The translations under genes were made by a program, and so were the position numbers. A stretch of 64,000 nucleotides of DNA, taken from contig CAWATZ010000003.1 of assembly GCA_963784995.1 (NCBI GenBank), forward strand, positions 372,001-436,000. Reading direction: 5' to 3'. This DNA comes from CAWATZ01 sp963784995 (GTDB taxonomy: Bacteria > Planctomycetota > Planctomycetia > Gemmatales > Gemmataceae). Positions 8,910 through 17,804 of the stretch are shown here, piece by piece (the first letter of the stretch is position 1; every line of letters begins with the position of its first letter). The notes beneath the pieces were generated by a model. That model saw only the letters and a program-made list of their open reading frames with translations, was not told where the DNA came from and ran no database searches.

Positions 8910-11900
8910 GTGTCCACAGCCGAACAACCGCCCACGTCAATCCAGCCCGATCCCTCCCAGGAGCGCATCGTGCTGCCGCCCCCGCCGCAGCCGCCGAAGC
9001 CGCCAGCCGTTACCCCGGACCTGGGGCTGATCTGGATGGACAGGGCCCTGGTCGTCTTGCTGCTGGGGCTGGCCTTTGTCCTGGGCGCGTTCTCGATCCG
9101 CAACAGTGACTTCTTCCAGAACCTGGCCGTTGGCCGGTCGCTGGTCCAGGGCAAGTACCATTTCGGCGCCGACCCCTTCAGCTGGGCCAGTGAGCCGAAC
9201 TCCTGGGTCAACAGCCTGACCGGCGAAAAGGTGGTCTGGGTCAATCACGGCTGGCTCTTTGGCCTGCTGGCCTACGGCCTCTGGTTGCTGGCCCCGGCGG
9301 GCCAGCTGCTGGTCCTCTTTCGCGCTCTGCTGGTGGTGGGCGTGGCCGGATTGCTGGTGCTGATCGGCCGGCGTCCCGGGCAACGGCTCTGGGTGCCGGC
9401 CAGCTGCGCCGTGCTGGCCGTGGTGGTCCTCAGCCCCCGGCTGCTGCTGCAGCCGGTGCTGACCTCGTACCTGTTCCTGGCCCTGACCCTCTGGCTGCTG
9501 GAACGGCCGAGGCTGCTCCACGAGGCCCAGGCCAGCGGGGGCGAACAGCCGACGGACCGGTTCGGCTCCTGGTGGCTGCTGCCGCCGCTCTTCGCCCTGT
9601 GGGTCAACCTGGACAACTGGTTCCTCCTGGGACCGCTCACCGTGGCCCTCTACCTGGTGGGCACCCTGGTCCAGCGCTCCACCAGCCCGACCCTGGCCGG
9701 CGTCCCGGCACGGCTGGGCCTGGTGCTGGCGGTGGGCGTGCTGGCCACGCTTCTCAATCCCTATCACCTGCATGCCTGGACCTTGCCTTACCAGCTGGGC
9801 CTGTCCGGGGCGGCCCGGGCCCTGAACAACGATGCCCAGTTCCGGGGCGCGTTCAGCTCACCGCTGTTCTTTGGCGGCATCTATTACAGCAGCAGCGTCG
9901 GCCTCAGCGTCGCCGGCATGAGCTATTTCCTGCTGCTGCTGCTGAGCCTGGTGTCCCTGATCGTGGCGGCCCAGGTGCCGCGCGACGAGTGGCACTGGAG
10001 CCGGACACTTGTGCTGGCCGCGTTCACTTTGCTGAGCGTCCTGAATTTCCGAACCATCCCCTTCTTTGCCGTCGTCGCCGGGCCGATCACCGCGCTCAAT
10101 TTCCTCAGCTGGTGGAAGAGTCAGCAACCCGCGGCGCACCTCTCGGGCTGGCTGGTGACCGGCCGGCGCCTGTCGCTGCTGGGCGTGGTGCTGCTGCTGA
10201 CGGCCTCCATCCCGGGCTGGCTGCAAGCGCAGCCGTACTCCGCCCGCCGGATGGGCTGGCGGCTGGACCCGGACAACACCCTGAAGCCCATGAAGCAGCT
10301 GGCCGAGCAAATCGCCACGTGGCGCGAGCAGAACCAGCTGCCCACGGACAGGGACGGCAAGGTCCGCTGGTACAACACCAACCTCGAACTGGCCAGTTCC
10401 TTCGGCTGGTGCTGTCCCGGCGAACAGACCTTCATGGACTTGCGCCTGACGCCGTTCACCTGGGCGGCCGAGGCCCACGCCCTGATTCGCCGGTCCCTGG
10501 GAGCAACCAAGTTAAAGGTAGAAAAGGGCAAGGAAAAGGAAGCGGCGGAAGAGGCCAGGGAACTGGAGCAGAAAAGGCGCACGATCTTCCGGGACAAAGG
10601 GATTTCCCTGGTGCTGTGCTACGAGAGCGACCTCTCCTCGGCCCCGATCCTGGTGCGCATGCTGAAGGACCCGGACGAATGGGTGCTGCTGTACCGGGAC
10701 GGCAAGACGGCCGTGTTCGGCTGGAACGATCCCGACCAGCGGCCCCGACCGGCCCCCGGTCCGTTCTCGGACCTGCGTTTCGATCCGAAGCGGCTGGCCT
10801 TCGGAAACGACGCCCGGCGGGCGCCCGAGGAGCGGCCGGCCCGCGCTCCCCGGACGTATGCGTGGTACACCGAGCTGTGGGAGTCCGCTCCTCCCAAGGC
10901 GCTGGACGGCTCGCTGGCCCAGATGGATGCGATGTACTTTGAAACGCAGGGGATGTCGATGGCAAGTCCGTGGATCGTCAGCCATCAGCAGGCGCAGCAG
11001 ACCAACGTCCTGCTGGCGCTGGTCGGCGCGCTCAGCCAGAGTCGCGATCCCCAGGTGGGCGGGGTGGCGCTGTGGGCCCGGGCCTCCGCCCTGTCGGTGA
11101 TGCGCCGGTTCTTCTGGAAACCGCTGGACGCGGGCCCTCCCGAGGCGCTGTACCTGGCGATCCGGGAAGCCCGCTGGGCCCTGGTCGAGAACCCCGACGA
11201 CGCCCAGGTCTATCTGCTGCTGAGCAATCTCTACAGTGCCCTCGGGAGACAGACCCGGGAACGCGACTACACCCTGGGCTGGCTGGCCCGCGACCACTGG
11301 CGTCCGCAGGGGCTGCCGCTGCCGACCCGGATTCGCCTGGTCCAGACGCTGGCGGCCCTGCACCAGGCCCTCAAGCTCAACCCCGACCTGGCCCTGGCCC
11401 ACCAGCTGCTGGCGGACCAGTATCAGGAGCTGCAGTATCTCGACCTGGCCTTCAAACACCGCCGCGAAGTGCTGCGCTGCATCAAGGAAATGGCCGAGCG
11501 GAACGGCAAAACGCCCGAGATGGCCAGGAACCTCGAGGAGGCGGAGAAGAACCTGAAGAAGCTGGAAACGCAAGTCGATCAGGTGACGAACAGATTCGAG
11601 GTCCAGGCCACCAATCGCTCCGCCGGGGAGCGTGCCGCGCTGGCCCTGAGTCAGGTCCAGCCGAAACCCTGGCTGGCGCCGCCGCGGCTGCGCCACGGCC
11701 TGGCCGAGAAGGCGGTGGAAACGCTGGAGCAGATCCCGGGCAAGGAGCTGACCCCGCCGCAAGCGATCGCCCTGATCGACCTGCAGTTCGAGCTGGGTCA
11801 GCTGGACAAGATCCGCGATTTGCTGGAGAGCGAGGGAGCGAAGCTGAGCAAGGTGCTCGGCACGCACCCGGACCTGGATTTGCCGGCCTTCGAGGTCTAC

Positions 11901-12389
11901 CAGTTGCTGCTGGCGGCCGCCTCGGGCGACTACCAGAAGGCGGACCAGGCCGCCCAGGATCTGATCGACTCGTTCTCGGCTCCCCGTCCCAGGCCGGCTG
12001 TTCCGCCGAAGGCGGACCAGGTCTTGCGCAAGCCCGACATGCTTCCCTCCATCAAGGAAGAAGCAAAGAACGCGGTTGTTATCAGTCTCGGGCACTACCT
12101 GCTCTTGCAGGGGCAAAGCGCCAGTGGTCTGCCGATTCCGCTCCAATTCATCAATCCCGCAGCGGCGCTCTATCAGGCCAAGGTCGGGACCTATCAGTTG
12201 CTCAGTCGCGAGGCGGAGCTGCGCGTCCTGCGCGGCTGGCTCGCCCTGGAAGCCGGGCACGTGGACCGGGCCCGCCAGGAACTGCGCCAGGCCATGACCC
12301 TGACCTCGCCCCCCGGAGCGCTGCCGGCAGACTTCCCTGGCCGGTCCTGGACCCAGATGGGGCTGGAGTGGCTGAAGGAGAAGCGGTAA
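8910..12389 (+). CDS. Large polytopic membrane protein with C-terminal TPR repeats
   Basis: This protein of about 1159 residues has a Pro-rich N-terminus, roughly ten hydrophobic segments from about residue 45 to 440, then a long soluble region. The opening (DFFQNLAVGRSLVQGKYHFGADPFSW...VNHGWLFGLLAYGLWLL) resembles polyprenol-dependent GT-C-type glycosyltransferase membrane domains, but I see no diagnostic catalytic motif. The C-terminal half contains TPR-like helix pairs (AREARWALVENPDDAQVYLLLSNLY, then LALAHQLLADQYQELQYLDLAFKHRREVL). A glycosyltransferase follows, so a cell-surface role is plausible but unproven. I chose the GTG at 8910, seven bases after AGGG; an upstream TTG at 8826 and an ATG at 8856 are alternatives. 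Confidence 0.7.
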   Translation: MSTAEQPPTSIQPDPSQERIVLPPPPQPPKPPAVTPDLGLIWMDRALVVLLLGLAFVLGAFSIRNSDFFQNLAVGRSLVQGKYHFGADPFSWASEPNSWVNSLTGEKVVWVNHGWLFGLLAYGLWLLAPAGQLLVLFRALLVVGVAGLLVLIGRRPGQRLWVPASCAVLAVVVLSPRLLLQPVLTSYLFLALTLWLLERPRLLHEAQASGGEQPTDRFGSWWLLPPLFALWVNLDNWFLLGPLTVALYLVGTLVQRSTSPTLAGVPARLGLVLAVGVLATLLNPYHLHAWTLPYQLGLSGAARALNNDAQFRGAFSSPLFFGGIYYSSSVGLSVAGMSYFLLLLLSLVSLIVAAQVPRDEWHWSRTLVLAAFTLLSVLNFRTIPFFAVVAGPITALNFLSWWKSQQPAAHLSGWLVTGRRLSLLGVVLLLTASIPGWLQAQPYSARRMGWRLDPDNTLKPMKQLAEQIATWREQNQLPTDRDGKVRWYNTNLELASSFGWCCPGEQTFMDLRLTPFTWAAEAHALIRRSLGATKLKVEKGKEKEAAEEARELEQKRRTIFRDKGISLVLCYESDLSSAPILVRMLKDPDEWVLLYRDGKTAVFGWNDPDQRPRPAPGPFSDLRFDPKRLAFGNDARRAPEERPARAPRTYAWYTELWESAPPKALDGSLAQMDAMYFETQGMSMASPWIVSHQQAQQTNVLLALVGALSQSRDPQVGGVALWARASALSVMRRFFWKPLDAGPPEALYLAIREARWALVENPDDAQVYLLLSNLYSALGRQTRERDYTLGWLARDHWRPQGLPLPTRIRLVQTLAALHQALKLNPDLALAHQLLADQYQELQYLDLAFKHRREVLRCIKEMAERNGKTPEMARNLEEAEKNLKKLETQVDQVTNRFEVQATNRSAGERAALALSQVQPKPWLAPPRLRHGLAEKAVETLEQIPGKELTPPQAIALIDLQFELGQLDKIRDLLESEGAKLSKVLGTHPDLDLPAFEVYQLLLAAASGDYQKADQAAQDLIDSFSAPRPRPAVPPKADQVLRKPDMLPSIKEEAKNAVVISLGHYLLLQGQSASGLPIPLQFINPAAALYQAKVGTYQLLSREAELRVLRGWLALEAGHVDRARQELRQAMTLTSPPGALPADFPGRSWTQMGLEWLKEKR

Positions 12390-12404
12390 AATCAACTCCT
12401 CCTC

Positions 12405-12460
12405 TCAGCCGCTTGCGGCTTAGCGCAACCGCCTCCCGGCGCTAAGCCGCAAGCGGCTGA
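12405..12460. repeat. Perfect 22-base inverted repeat (possible terminator)
   Basis: The arms 12405-12426 and 12439-12460 are perfectly complementary around a 12-base loop. The hairpin sits 15 bases after the stop of the membrane/TPR gene and before the glycosyltransferase start. It lacks a clear U tract, so it may attenuate rather than end transcription. Confidence 0.85.
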
Positions 12461-12497
12461 GGGACCGACGCTCTGACTCCTGCGGAAAGGATGCACA

Positions 12498-13577
12498 ATG
12501 GGACTCTGGAAGCGTCCCCCCCTCGACCAGCTGGCGCCGGAGAACGTCGCCCTGCTCAAGCCCAGCGCCCTGGGTGACATCATCCATACTCTGCCCATCT
12601 TGACCGCCCTGCGCCGACGCTTTCCGCAGGCCCGGATTACCTGGATTGTCAACAGCGGCTACCGCGGTCTGCTGGAAGGCCACCCTCACCTGGACGACCT
12701 GATCACCTTCGAGCGTGGCGCCATGCGCGGTGGATGCTTCCGGGCCCTGGCCGGTTACTCGAAATTCTTGCTGGAACTGAGGCGGCGGCGCTTTGACCTG
12801 GTGATTGATCTGCAAGGGCTGCTGCGCAGCGGCATCATGGCCCTGGCCACCGGAGCGCCGCGCCGGGTCGGCCTGACGGCCGCCCGCGAAGGGGCGTCCT
12901 GCTTCTATACCGACGTCGTCCGCGGCACGGATCGGCTGACCATCCATGCCGTGGATCGCTACTGGCGCGTGGCCCGGGCCCTGGGAGCCGGAGACGGTCC
13001 GATCGAGTTCCACGTCCCCATTCCAGAGCTGGCCCGGCAATGGGCTCAGGAGCAGCTGCGTTCCTGGCCGCAGCCGTGGCTGACGGTCGCGGCCGGGTCG
13101 CGCTGGCAGACCAAGCGCTGGCCGCCGCGGCACTTCGCTGCTCTGGCCGGCCGGGCCCAGGAGCAGTTCGGCGGCACGGTGGTCCTTGTCGGCGGCGGCG
13201 ACGAGACCGACCTGGCCCGCCAGGTGGCCGAGCAACTCCGTGGGCCTCGCCTGGACCTGACCGGCAAGACGACCCTGCCCCAGCTCTCCGCCGTGCTGGC
13301 CCGAGCCGACCTGATGATCGCCAACGACACCGGCCCGCTGCACGTGGCCGCCGCCCTGGGCCGGCCGGTGGTCGCGCCCTACACTTGCACCAGGGTCCCG
13401 CTGACCGGCCCCTACGGCGTCAAGGGAGCCGTGCAAACCAACGTCTGGTGCCAGGGCAGCCTGCTGAAGCATTGCCGGCGGCTGGAGTGCATGGACGAGC
13501 TGACCCCCGATCGACTCTGGCCGCTGGTCCAGGAGGCGCTGCAACAGAAATGGCCGAGTCCCTGTCAGACCGCCTGA
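12498..13577 (+). CDS. Glycosyltransferase family 9 (heptosyltransferase-like)
   Basis: This 359-residue cytoplasmic GT-B glycosyltransferase is related to the ADP-heptose:LPS heptosyltransferases WaaC/WaaF. The N-terminal motif LLKPSALGDIIHTLPILTAL and the C-terminal donor-site motif MIANDTGPLHVAAALGRPVV are both clear, as is DLVIDLQGLLRSG in the middle. The ATG at 12498 follows a GGAAAGG site. Family membership does not fix the sugar; planctomycetes can make lipid A-type outer membranes, so an LPS or other surface glycan substrate is reasonable. The 3' end overlaps maf by 28 bases, suggesting coupled translation. Confidence 0.85.
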   Translation: MGLWKRPPLDQLAPENVALLKPSALGDIIHTLPILTALRRRFPQARITWIVNSGYRGLLEGHPHLDDLITFERGAMRGGCFRALAGYSKFLLELRRRRFDLVIDLQGLLRSGIMALATGAPRRVGLTAAREGASCFYTDVVRGTDRLTIHAVDRYWRVARALGAGDGPIEFHVPIPELARQWAQEQLRSWPQPWLTVAAGSRWQTKRWPPRHFAALAGRAQEQFGGTVVLVGGGDETDLARQVAEQLRGPRLDLTGKTTLPQLSAVLARADLMIANDTGPLHVAAALGRPVVAPYTCTRVPLTGPYGVKGAVQTNVWCQGSLLKHCRRLECMDELTPDRLWPLVQEALQQKWPSPCQTA

Positions 13578-14134
13578 TCCTGGCCAGCGCCTCGCCGGCC
13601 CGGCGCGAACTGCTGCAGCGCCTCGGTGTGCCGTTCACCGTCCAGCCCGCCGACATCGACGAGCCGACCGGCTATCATGCGCCGCGCACCTTCGTCCAGA
13701 GCGTCTCCTGGCTCAAGGCCGCCGCCGTCGCCCGCACCGTTGCCGAGGGAATCGTCCTGGCCGCGGACACCATCGGCTGGATCGACGGCCAGGCGATCCT
13801 CAAACCCGCCGACGAGGCCGACGCCCGCCGCATCCTGCGGCAGCTGGGCGGGCGGATTCACGAGCTGTGGACGGGGGTGACGCTGTGGCGGCGTCCAGAC
13901 GACTTGCAGCTGATCTGGCAGGAGCGGAGCCTGGTCGAGTTCGCCAGGCTGGATGAGGCGGGGCTGGATCGGTATCTGGCCACGCGCTCCTGGCTGGGCC
14001 ATTCCGGGGCGTACGCGATCCGGGAGGATCACGACCCCCACGTGCGGGTGGTGGAGGGATCGGTCACGAACGTGATTGGGTTGCCGCTGGAAAGCCTTCG
14101 GGAGCGGCTGGCGTTGTTGCAATCGCGCATTTGA
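13550..14134 (+). CDS. maf: Maf-like nucleoside triphosphate pyrophosphatase
   Basis: This 194-residue protein hydrolyses non-canonical or excess nucleoside triphosphates to monophosphate and pyrophosphate; Maf proteins are also linked to septum control. The N-terminal signature LILASASPARRELL is present, then the catalytic region GIVLAADTIGWIDGQAILKP, followed by LGGRIHELWTGVTL and GAYAIRE. The length is normal for the family. The start lies inside the end of the glycosyltransferase gene (28-base overlap), in another frame, so the two genes form an operon. In the longer open frame upstream the composition is that of the glycosyltransferase read out of frame, so the ATG at 13550 is the real start. 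Confidence 0.9.
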   Translation: MAESLSDRLILASASPARRELLQRLGVPFTVQPADIDEPTGYHAPRTFVQSVSWLKAAAVARTVAEGIVLAADTIGWIDGQAILKPADEADARRILRQLGGRIHELWTGVTLWRRPDDLQLIWQERSLVEFARLDEAGLDRYLATRSWLGHSGAYAIREDHDPHVRVVEGSVTNVIGLPLESLRERLALLQSRI

Positions 14135-14143
14135 ATCAAGGAG

Positions 14144-14527
14144 TCAGGGGCTGGTTGATGAACCTGGAAACTGGGATTTGAGAGGAAGGAACTGGATCAG
14201 GCCTTGCATGTCCGGGGGATCGCTTGCCATCGCGAAAAAGTCCAATTCGTCGATTGCCTGACCTGGGGAGAGACTTGGCCGCACGAGAACCACGCCGGGC
14301 ATGGGCAGGCCGTTTTGAGTCCGTTCGTTGGCGAAGCGGATGAGGGTCTTTCGATCCAGGGACACAACAACGCGGTTGTTGACAGCTGCCCATTCAAGCA
14401 AGTCCGGATCGGCAATTCCCCTCAGGCCGATCCGGTTAACGTGAACAACGTCCAGGTTTGGTTGCTGCCGGACCAGGCCATCGTGGACAGCCATCGGAAA
14501 ATTCTCGTCAAACACCAGGCGGAGCAT
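14144..14527 (-). CDS. DUF5615 PIN-like protein (putative toxin)
   Basis: This 127-residue protein begins MLRLVFDENFP, the hallmark of the DUF5615/Mut7-C-like PIN-fold group, in which the early Asp and later acidic residues form the nuclease site. Other conserved-looking positions are D in GIADPDLLEWA and D in VVVSLDRKTL. It overlaps the DUF433 gene upstream by 20 bases, the standard arrangement of the DUF433/DUF5615 pair described as a type II toxin-antitoxin-like module. The ATG at 14527 was chosen because it precedes the conserved FDEN; longer frames add an Arg/Ser-rich stretch not expected in the family. RNase activity is inferred from the family. Confidence 0.8.
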   Translation of the reverse strand: MLRLVFDENFPMAVHDGLVRQQPNLDVVHVNRIGLRGIADPDLLEWAAVNNRVVVSLDRKTLIRFANERTQNGLPMPGVVLVRPSLSPGQAIDELDFFAMASDPPDMQGLIQFLPLKSQFPGSSTSP

Positions 14528-14870
14528 TGCTGGCGACCCTCTGGGCTCGATAGCTCTCGACTTTCGCCTGCAGCTTGGCAAGGCGGGGCTGTTGCGTCTC
14601 TTCCATCTGCTGGCGCAATTCAGCCAATTCCTGGTCCCGTTCCCTCATCCAGTTGTCCAGTTCCGCCTTGTGGCGGTAGTAGTAGCCCAGGGAACTCAGG
14701 ATGTCCGCCAGGGAAACGGAAGGGAAGTTCTCGGCCAAGGTCTCCGGGGTCATGCCCTGCCGGTGGTAGTGCAGCAACGTTGCCAGCAGGACGCGCGAAT
14801 CGCCAACAAGGATTTCCCCGGTTTCGTCAGACCGCAGCGGAACAGGGTCCGGATGAATGTTGATCGACAT
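14508..14870 (-). CDS. DUF433 protein (putative antitoxin)
   Basis: This 120-residue protein has the DUF433 core: an N-terminal strand region (IHPDPVPLRSDETGEILVGDSRVLL) and a helix-turn-helix-like part (YHRQGMTPETLAENFPSVSLADILSSLGYYY). A charged C-terminal helix follows (MRERDQELAELRQQMEETQ), which could bind the toxin partner. DUF433 genes typically precede DUF5615 genes, as here, with overlapping ends. It probably binds DNA and represses its own operon (family inference). Confidence 0.8.
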   Translation of the reverse strand: MSINIHPDPVPLRSDETGEILVGDSRVLLATLLHYHRQGMTPETLAENFPSVSLADILSSLGYYYRHKAELDNWMRERDQELAELRQQMEETQQPRLAKLQAKVESYRAQRVASNAPPGV

Positions 14871-15235
14871 GATAGCCCACCCTGATTGTGACTTTTCGAG
14901 ACTTCAACAAACCTGATTGTACAGCAGAAGGACCCCGTGATACCACCCGTCGTTGAACCGGGTGACCGGCCTCTCGGCGGTCGGTTGCTGTCGAGCCATC
15001 GTGCATTCTCCACAGGAGTGAGGTTCACCCGTTCCGCTTTTCTACCACGGCGCGCTTTTTTTTCCAAAATCTCCTTGCTTTCTTTTTCCGCGACCGTTAC
15101 TTTCGCAATAGAGGATGGTTTAATGGGGAAGGTGGACAGTCCGCACCGACTTCCCGCCCGCCCAACCTGCCTGGAACTCCCGCCAAAACTCCCTCCCTTC
15201 CGCTGAGGGACGACCGAGAACCGGAGGATCACGCC
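14871..15235. other. Intergenic region upstream of the DUF1549 gene
   Basis: This 365-base stretch lies between the divergent DUF433 and DUF1549/DUF1553 genes. It has a locally T-rich segment at about 15050-15130, unlike the GC-rich surroundings, which could hold the plus-strand promoter. A short open frame at 14937-15206 has no recognisable features and I do not call it a gene. Confidence 0.5.
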
Positions 15236-17647
15236 ATGACTGCTGCTTTCGTCAGCCGCTTCGGATGGATTCCGTCCCTGTGTTTGCTCGTCCTCACACC
15301 CGGCGTCGGGATGACCGCCGAGGTCAAGCTGCCCGATGGCGGTTCGCTCCAGAAGGTGGACTTCGAGCGGCACGTGATGGGACTTCTGGGCCGATCCGGC
15401 TGCGCTTCCGGTTCCTGTCACGGCTCCTTCCAGGGTCGGGGCGGTTTTCGGCTGTCGCTGTTCGGTTACGAGCCGGACAAGGATTACCTCGCTCTCACCC
15501 ACGAAGCCCAGGGCCGGCGCATCAATACCGCCGATCCCGACAACAGCCTGGTGCTGCTCAAGGCCACCGGCCAGACCAAGCATGAAGGGCTGACCCGCTT
15601 TGGCCCGGACAGCTGGCAGTATCGCGTCTTCCGGGCCTGGATCGCCCAGGGAGCGGTCTGGAACAAGGGCAGCGGCGAGGTCAAGCAGATCCAGGTGGTG
15701 CCGGGTGAGTACGCCTTCGGCAAACCCGGCCAGACCGGGCAGCTGGTGGTGCAGGCCCTCTTCGCCGACGGCACCCGTGAGAACATCACGCCCTTCTGCG
15801 ACTTCCGCGTCCTCGACGACAACGTGGTCGAGGTCGGCTCAGTGGGCCAGGTCAAGGCCCGCCGGCCCGGCGACACCGCCGTGGTCGTCTCTTACCGCGG
15901 CAACGTCCTGCCGGTGCGCGTCCTGGTGCCGACCGAACTGCCTTCTGGGTTCAAGTATCCGAAGACGCAGGAAGTCAACTTCATCGATCACGAGGTGTTC
16001 GCCAAACTCCGCCGGCTGAACATGGTCCCGTCGGAGCTGTCCAGCGACGCCGAGTTCCTCCGCCGGGTGACCATCGACACCATCGGCTCTCTGCCGACCG
16101 TGGAGGAGTACCGGGCGTTCCTGGCCGACAAGGACCCCAAGAAGCGCGCCCGCAAGATCGACGAACTCCTGGCCCATCCGATGCACGCCGCCCTCTGGGC
16201 CACCAAGTTCTGCGACATCACCGGCAACAACACCGATGCGCTGGAGAACCCGCAGCAACTGCGACCCAAACGCAGCCAGATGTTCTACGACTGGTTCCGC
16301 AAGCGCATGATCGACAACATGCCTTATGACGAGATCGTTAAGGGCGTGCTGTGCGCGACCAGCCTGGACGGCAAGACCCCCGAGGAGTGGTTGACGGAGA
16401 CCAAGACCATCGAGGAAGCCATGTCCAAGGGCTTCCAGACGCCTTACGCCGAGCGCAAGAGCCTGGACCTGTTCTGGCGCCGGCAGCAAAACGTTCCCAG
16501 CGACCAGTGGGCGCAGAAGGTGGCCGCTGCCTTCATGGGCGTCCGCCTGGAGTGCGCCGAATGCCACAAGCATCCGTTCGATCGCTGGACCCAGACCGAT
16601 TACCGTTCCTTCGCCAACCTGTTCAGCGTGGTGAACTTCAACGTCTCGCCGCAGACGCGCAAGATCATCGACGCCGAGAACGCCGAGCGGCGCAAGAAGG
16701 GCCGCGGTAACCAGATAACGCTGCTCCGCGAGGTGTTCATCGGCAATCCGGTGAACCGAGGCGGCGGCATGCCGGCCCTGTTCCCCGACCCGGAGACCAA
16801 CCGGCCCCTGACGCCGCGGGCCCCGCTTGGTCCCGAGATCCCGCTGCAGACCGGCAAGGACCCGCGCGTGCCGCTGTTTGAGTGGCTGCGGTCAGCGGAC
16901 AATCCCTTCTTCGCCCGCAGCTTCGCCAATCGCGTCTGGGGCCATTACCTGGGCGTCGGCATCGTTCACCCGGTCGATGACTTCTCGCTGGCCAACCCGC
17001 CCAGCAACGACAAGCTGCTCAACGCCCTGGCCAGGTCCTTTGTCGAGAACAAATACGACATCCGCGCTCTGGAGCGGGTCATCCTCAACTCCCGCACCTA
17101 CCAGCTGAGCGTGTTCACCAACGACACCAACGAATTCGATAAGGTCAACTACGCCCACAGCTACGTCCGGCCGATGATGGCCGAGGTCGTGGTGGACGTC
17201 ATCAACGACGCCCTGGGCACCAGGGAAGCCTTCGGCAACGACGCCCCTCCCGGCTGCCGGGCCATCGAGATCGGTTCGAGCCGGCTGCAAAACCAGCAGC
17301 TCAATTACGCCTTCCGGATCTTCGGTCGGCCGCCACGCTCTCTCAACTGCGATTGCGAGCGGACGATGGAGCCGGGCCTGTCGCAGAAGCTGTACCTGAT
17401 GGCCGACACCAACGTCCAGCGCAAGTTGAGCGACGTGAACAACCGGATCAAGACGCTCCTGAGCAAGCACAAGGACGACAGCGCCGCCCTGGACGAACTG
17501 GTGATCGCCACCCTGTGCCGGACGCCCACGGACAAGGAGCGGACGTCGTTCAAGGGCTACCTGGAAAAGAAGGGTGATCGGCAAGCCGCCTTCGTGGACA
17601 TGCTCTGGGCGCTGATCAATACCAAGGAGTTCAGTCTGAACCATTGA
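15236..17647 (+). CDS. DUF1549/DUF1553 secreted protein with Ig-like domain and heme-like CX4CH motif
   Basis: This 803-residue exported protein follows a signal peptide (IPSLCLLVLTPGVGMTA). An N-terminal cytochrome-like segment contains GCASGSCHGSFQGRGGF, a CX4CH arrangement rather than the usual CxxCH. A bacterial Ig-like (BIG2-type) segment at about 150-230 is followed by DUF1549 (about 235-440, including LECAECHKHPFDRWTQTDY) and DUF1553 (about 530-790, including NPFFARSFANRVWGHYLG). The family is typical of planctomycetes and is usually followed by a DUF1501 gene, as here; the biochemical role is unknown. The start is supported by GGAGG eight bases upstream. A hairpin at 17652-17680 follows the stop. 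Confidence 0.9.
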   Translation: MTAAFVSRFGWIPSLCLLVLTPGVGMTAEVKLPDGGSLQKVDFERHVMGLLGRSGCASGSCHGSFQGRGGFRLSLFGYEPDKDYLALTHEAQGRRINTADPDNSLVLLKATGQTKHEGLTRFGPDSWQYRVFRAWIAQGAVWNKGSGEVKQIQVVPGEYAFGKPGQTGQLVVQALFADGTRENITPFCDFRVLDDNVVEVGSVGQVKARRPGDTAVVVSYRGNVLPVRVLVPTELPSGFKYPKTQEVNFIDHEVFAKLRRLNMVPSELSSDAEFLRRVTIDTIGSLPTVEEYRAFLADKDPKKRARKIDELLAHPMHAALWATKFCDITGNNTDALENPQQLRPKRSQMFYDWFRKRMIDNMPYDEIVKGVLCATSLDGKTPEEWLTETKTIEEAMSKGFQTPYAERKSLDLFWRRQQNVPSDQWAQKVAAAFMGVRLECAECHKHPFDRWTQTDYRSFANLFSVVNFNVSPQTRKIIDAENAERRKKGRGNQITLLREVFIGNPVNRGGGMPALFPDPETNRPLTPRAPLGPEIPLQTGKDPRVPLFEWLRSADNPFFARSFANRVWGHYLGVGIVHPVDDFSLANPPSNDKLLNALARSFVENKYDIRALERVILNSRTYQLSVFTNDTNEFDKVNYAHSYVRPMMAEVVVDVINDALGTREAFGNDAPPGCRAIEIGSSRLQNQQLNYAFRIFGRPPRSLNCDCERTMEPGLSQKLYLMADTNVQRKLSDVNNRIKTLLSKHKDDSAALDELVIATLCRTPTDKERTSFKGYLEKKGDRQAAFVDMLWALINTKEFSLNH

Positions 17648-17651
17648 CCGT

Positions 17652-17680
17652 CTCCCCTCTCCCCTTGTGGGAGAGGGGAG
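17652..17680. terminator. GC-rich hairpin after the DUF1549 gene
   Basis: Perfect 12-base arms (CTCCCCTCTCCC and its complement) enclose a 5-base loop, starting five bases after the DUF1549/DUF1553 stop. A short A-rich run follows but there is no long T tract, so termination strength is uncertain. Confidence 0.6.
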
Positions 17681-17804
17681 AAAGATGCAATCAACTTGAC
17701 ACGACCCTCCGCTGACGCGGCCCTGAGCGGCGGACGGTCCTGGGGGGATTCAGGGCACCTCTCGGCGCAAGGCCGGGCGGCACGATACTGGAAAGGACAA
17801 CACC

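Noticed and set aside
14937..15206. Possible 89-residue gene in the gap before the DUF1549 gene
   Set aside because: No ribosome-binding site, no recognisable family and a T-rich segment in the middle; more likely promoter DNA.
14750..15583. 277-codon minus-strand frame over the DUF433 start and the DUF1549 signal region
   Set aside because: It lies across an intergenic region and opposite a well-supported gene, and its sequence has no domain.
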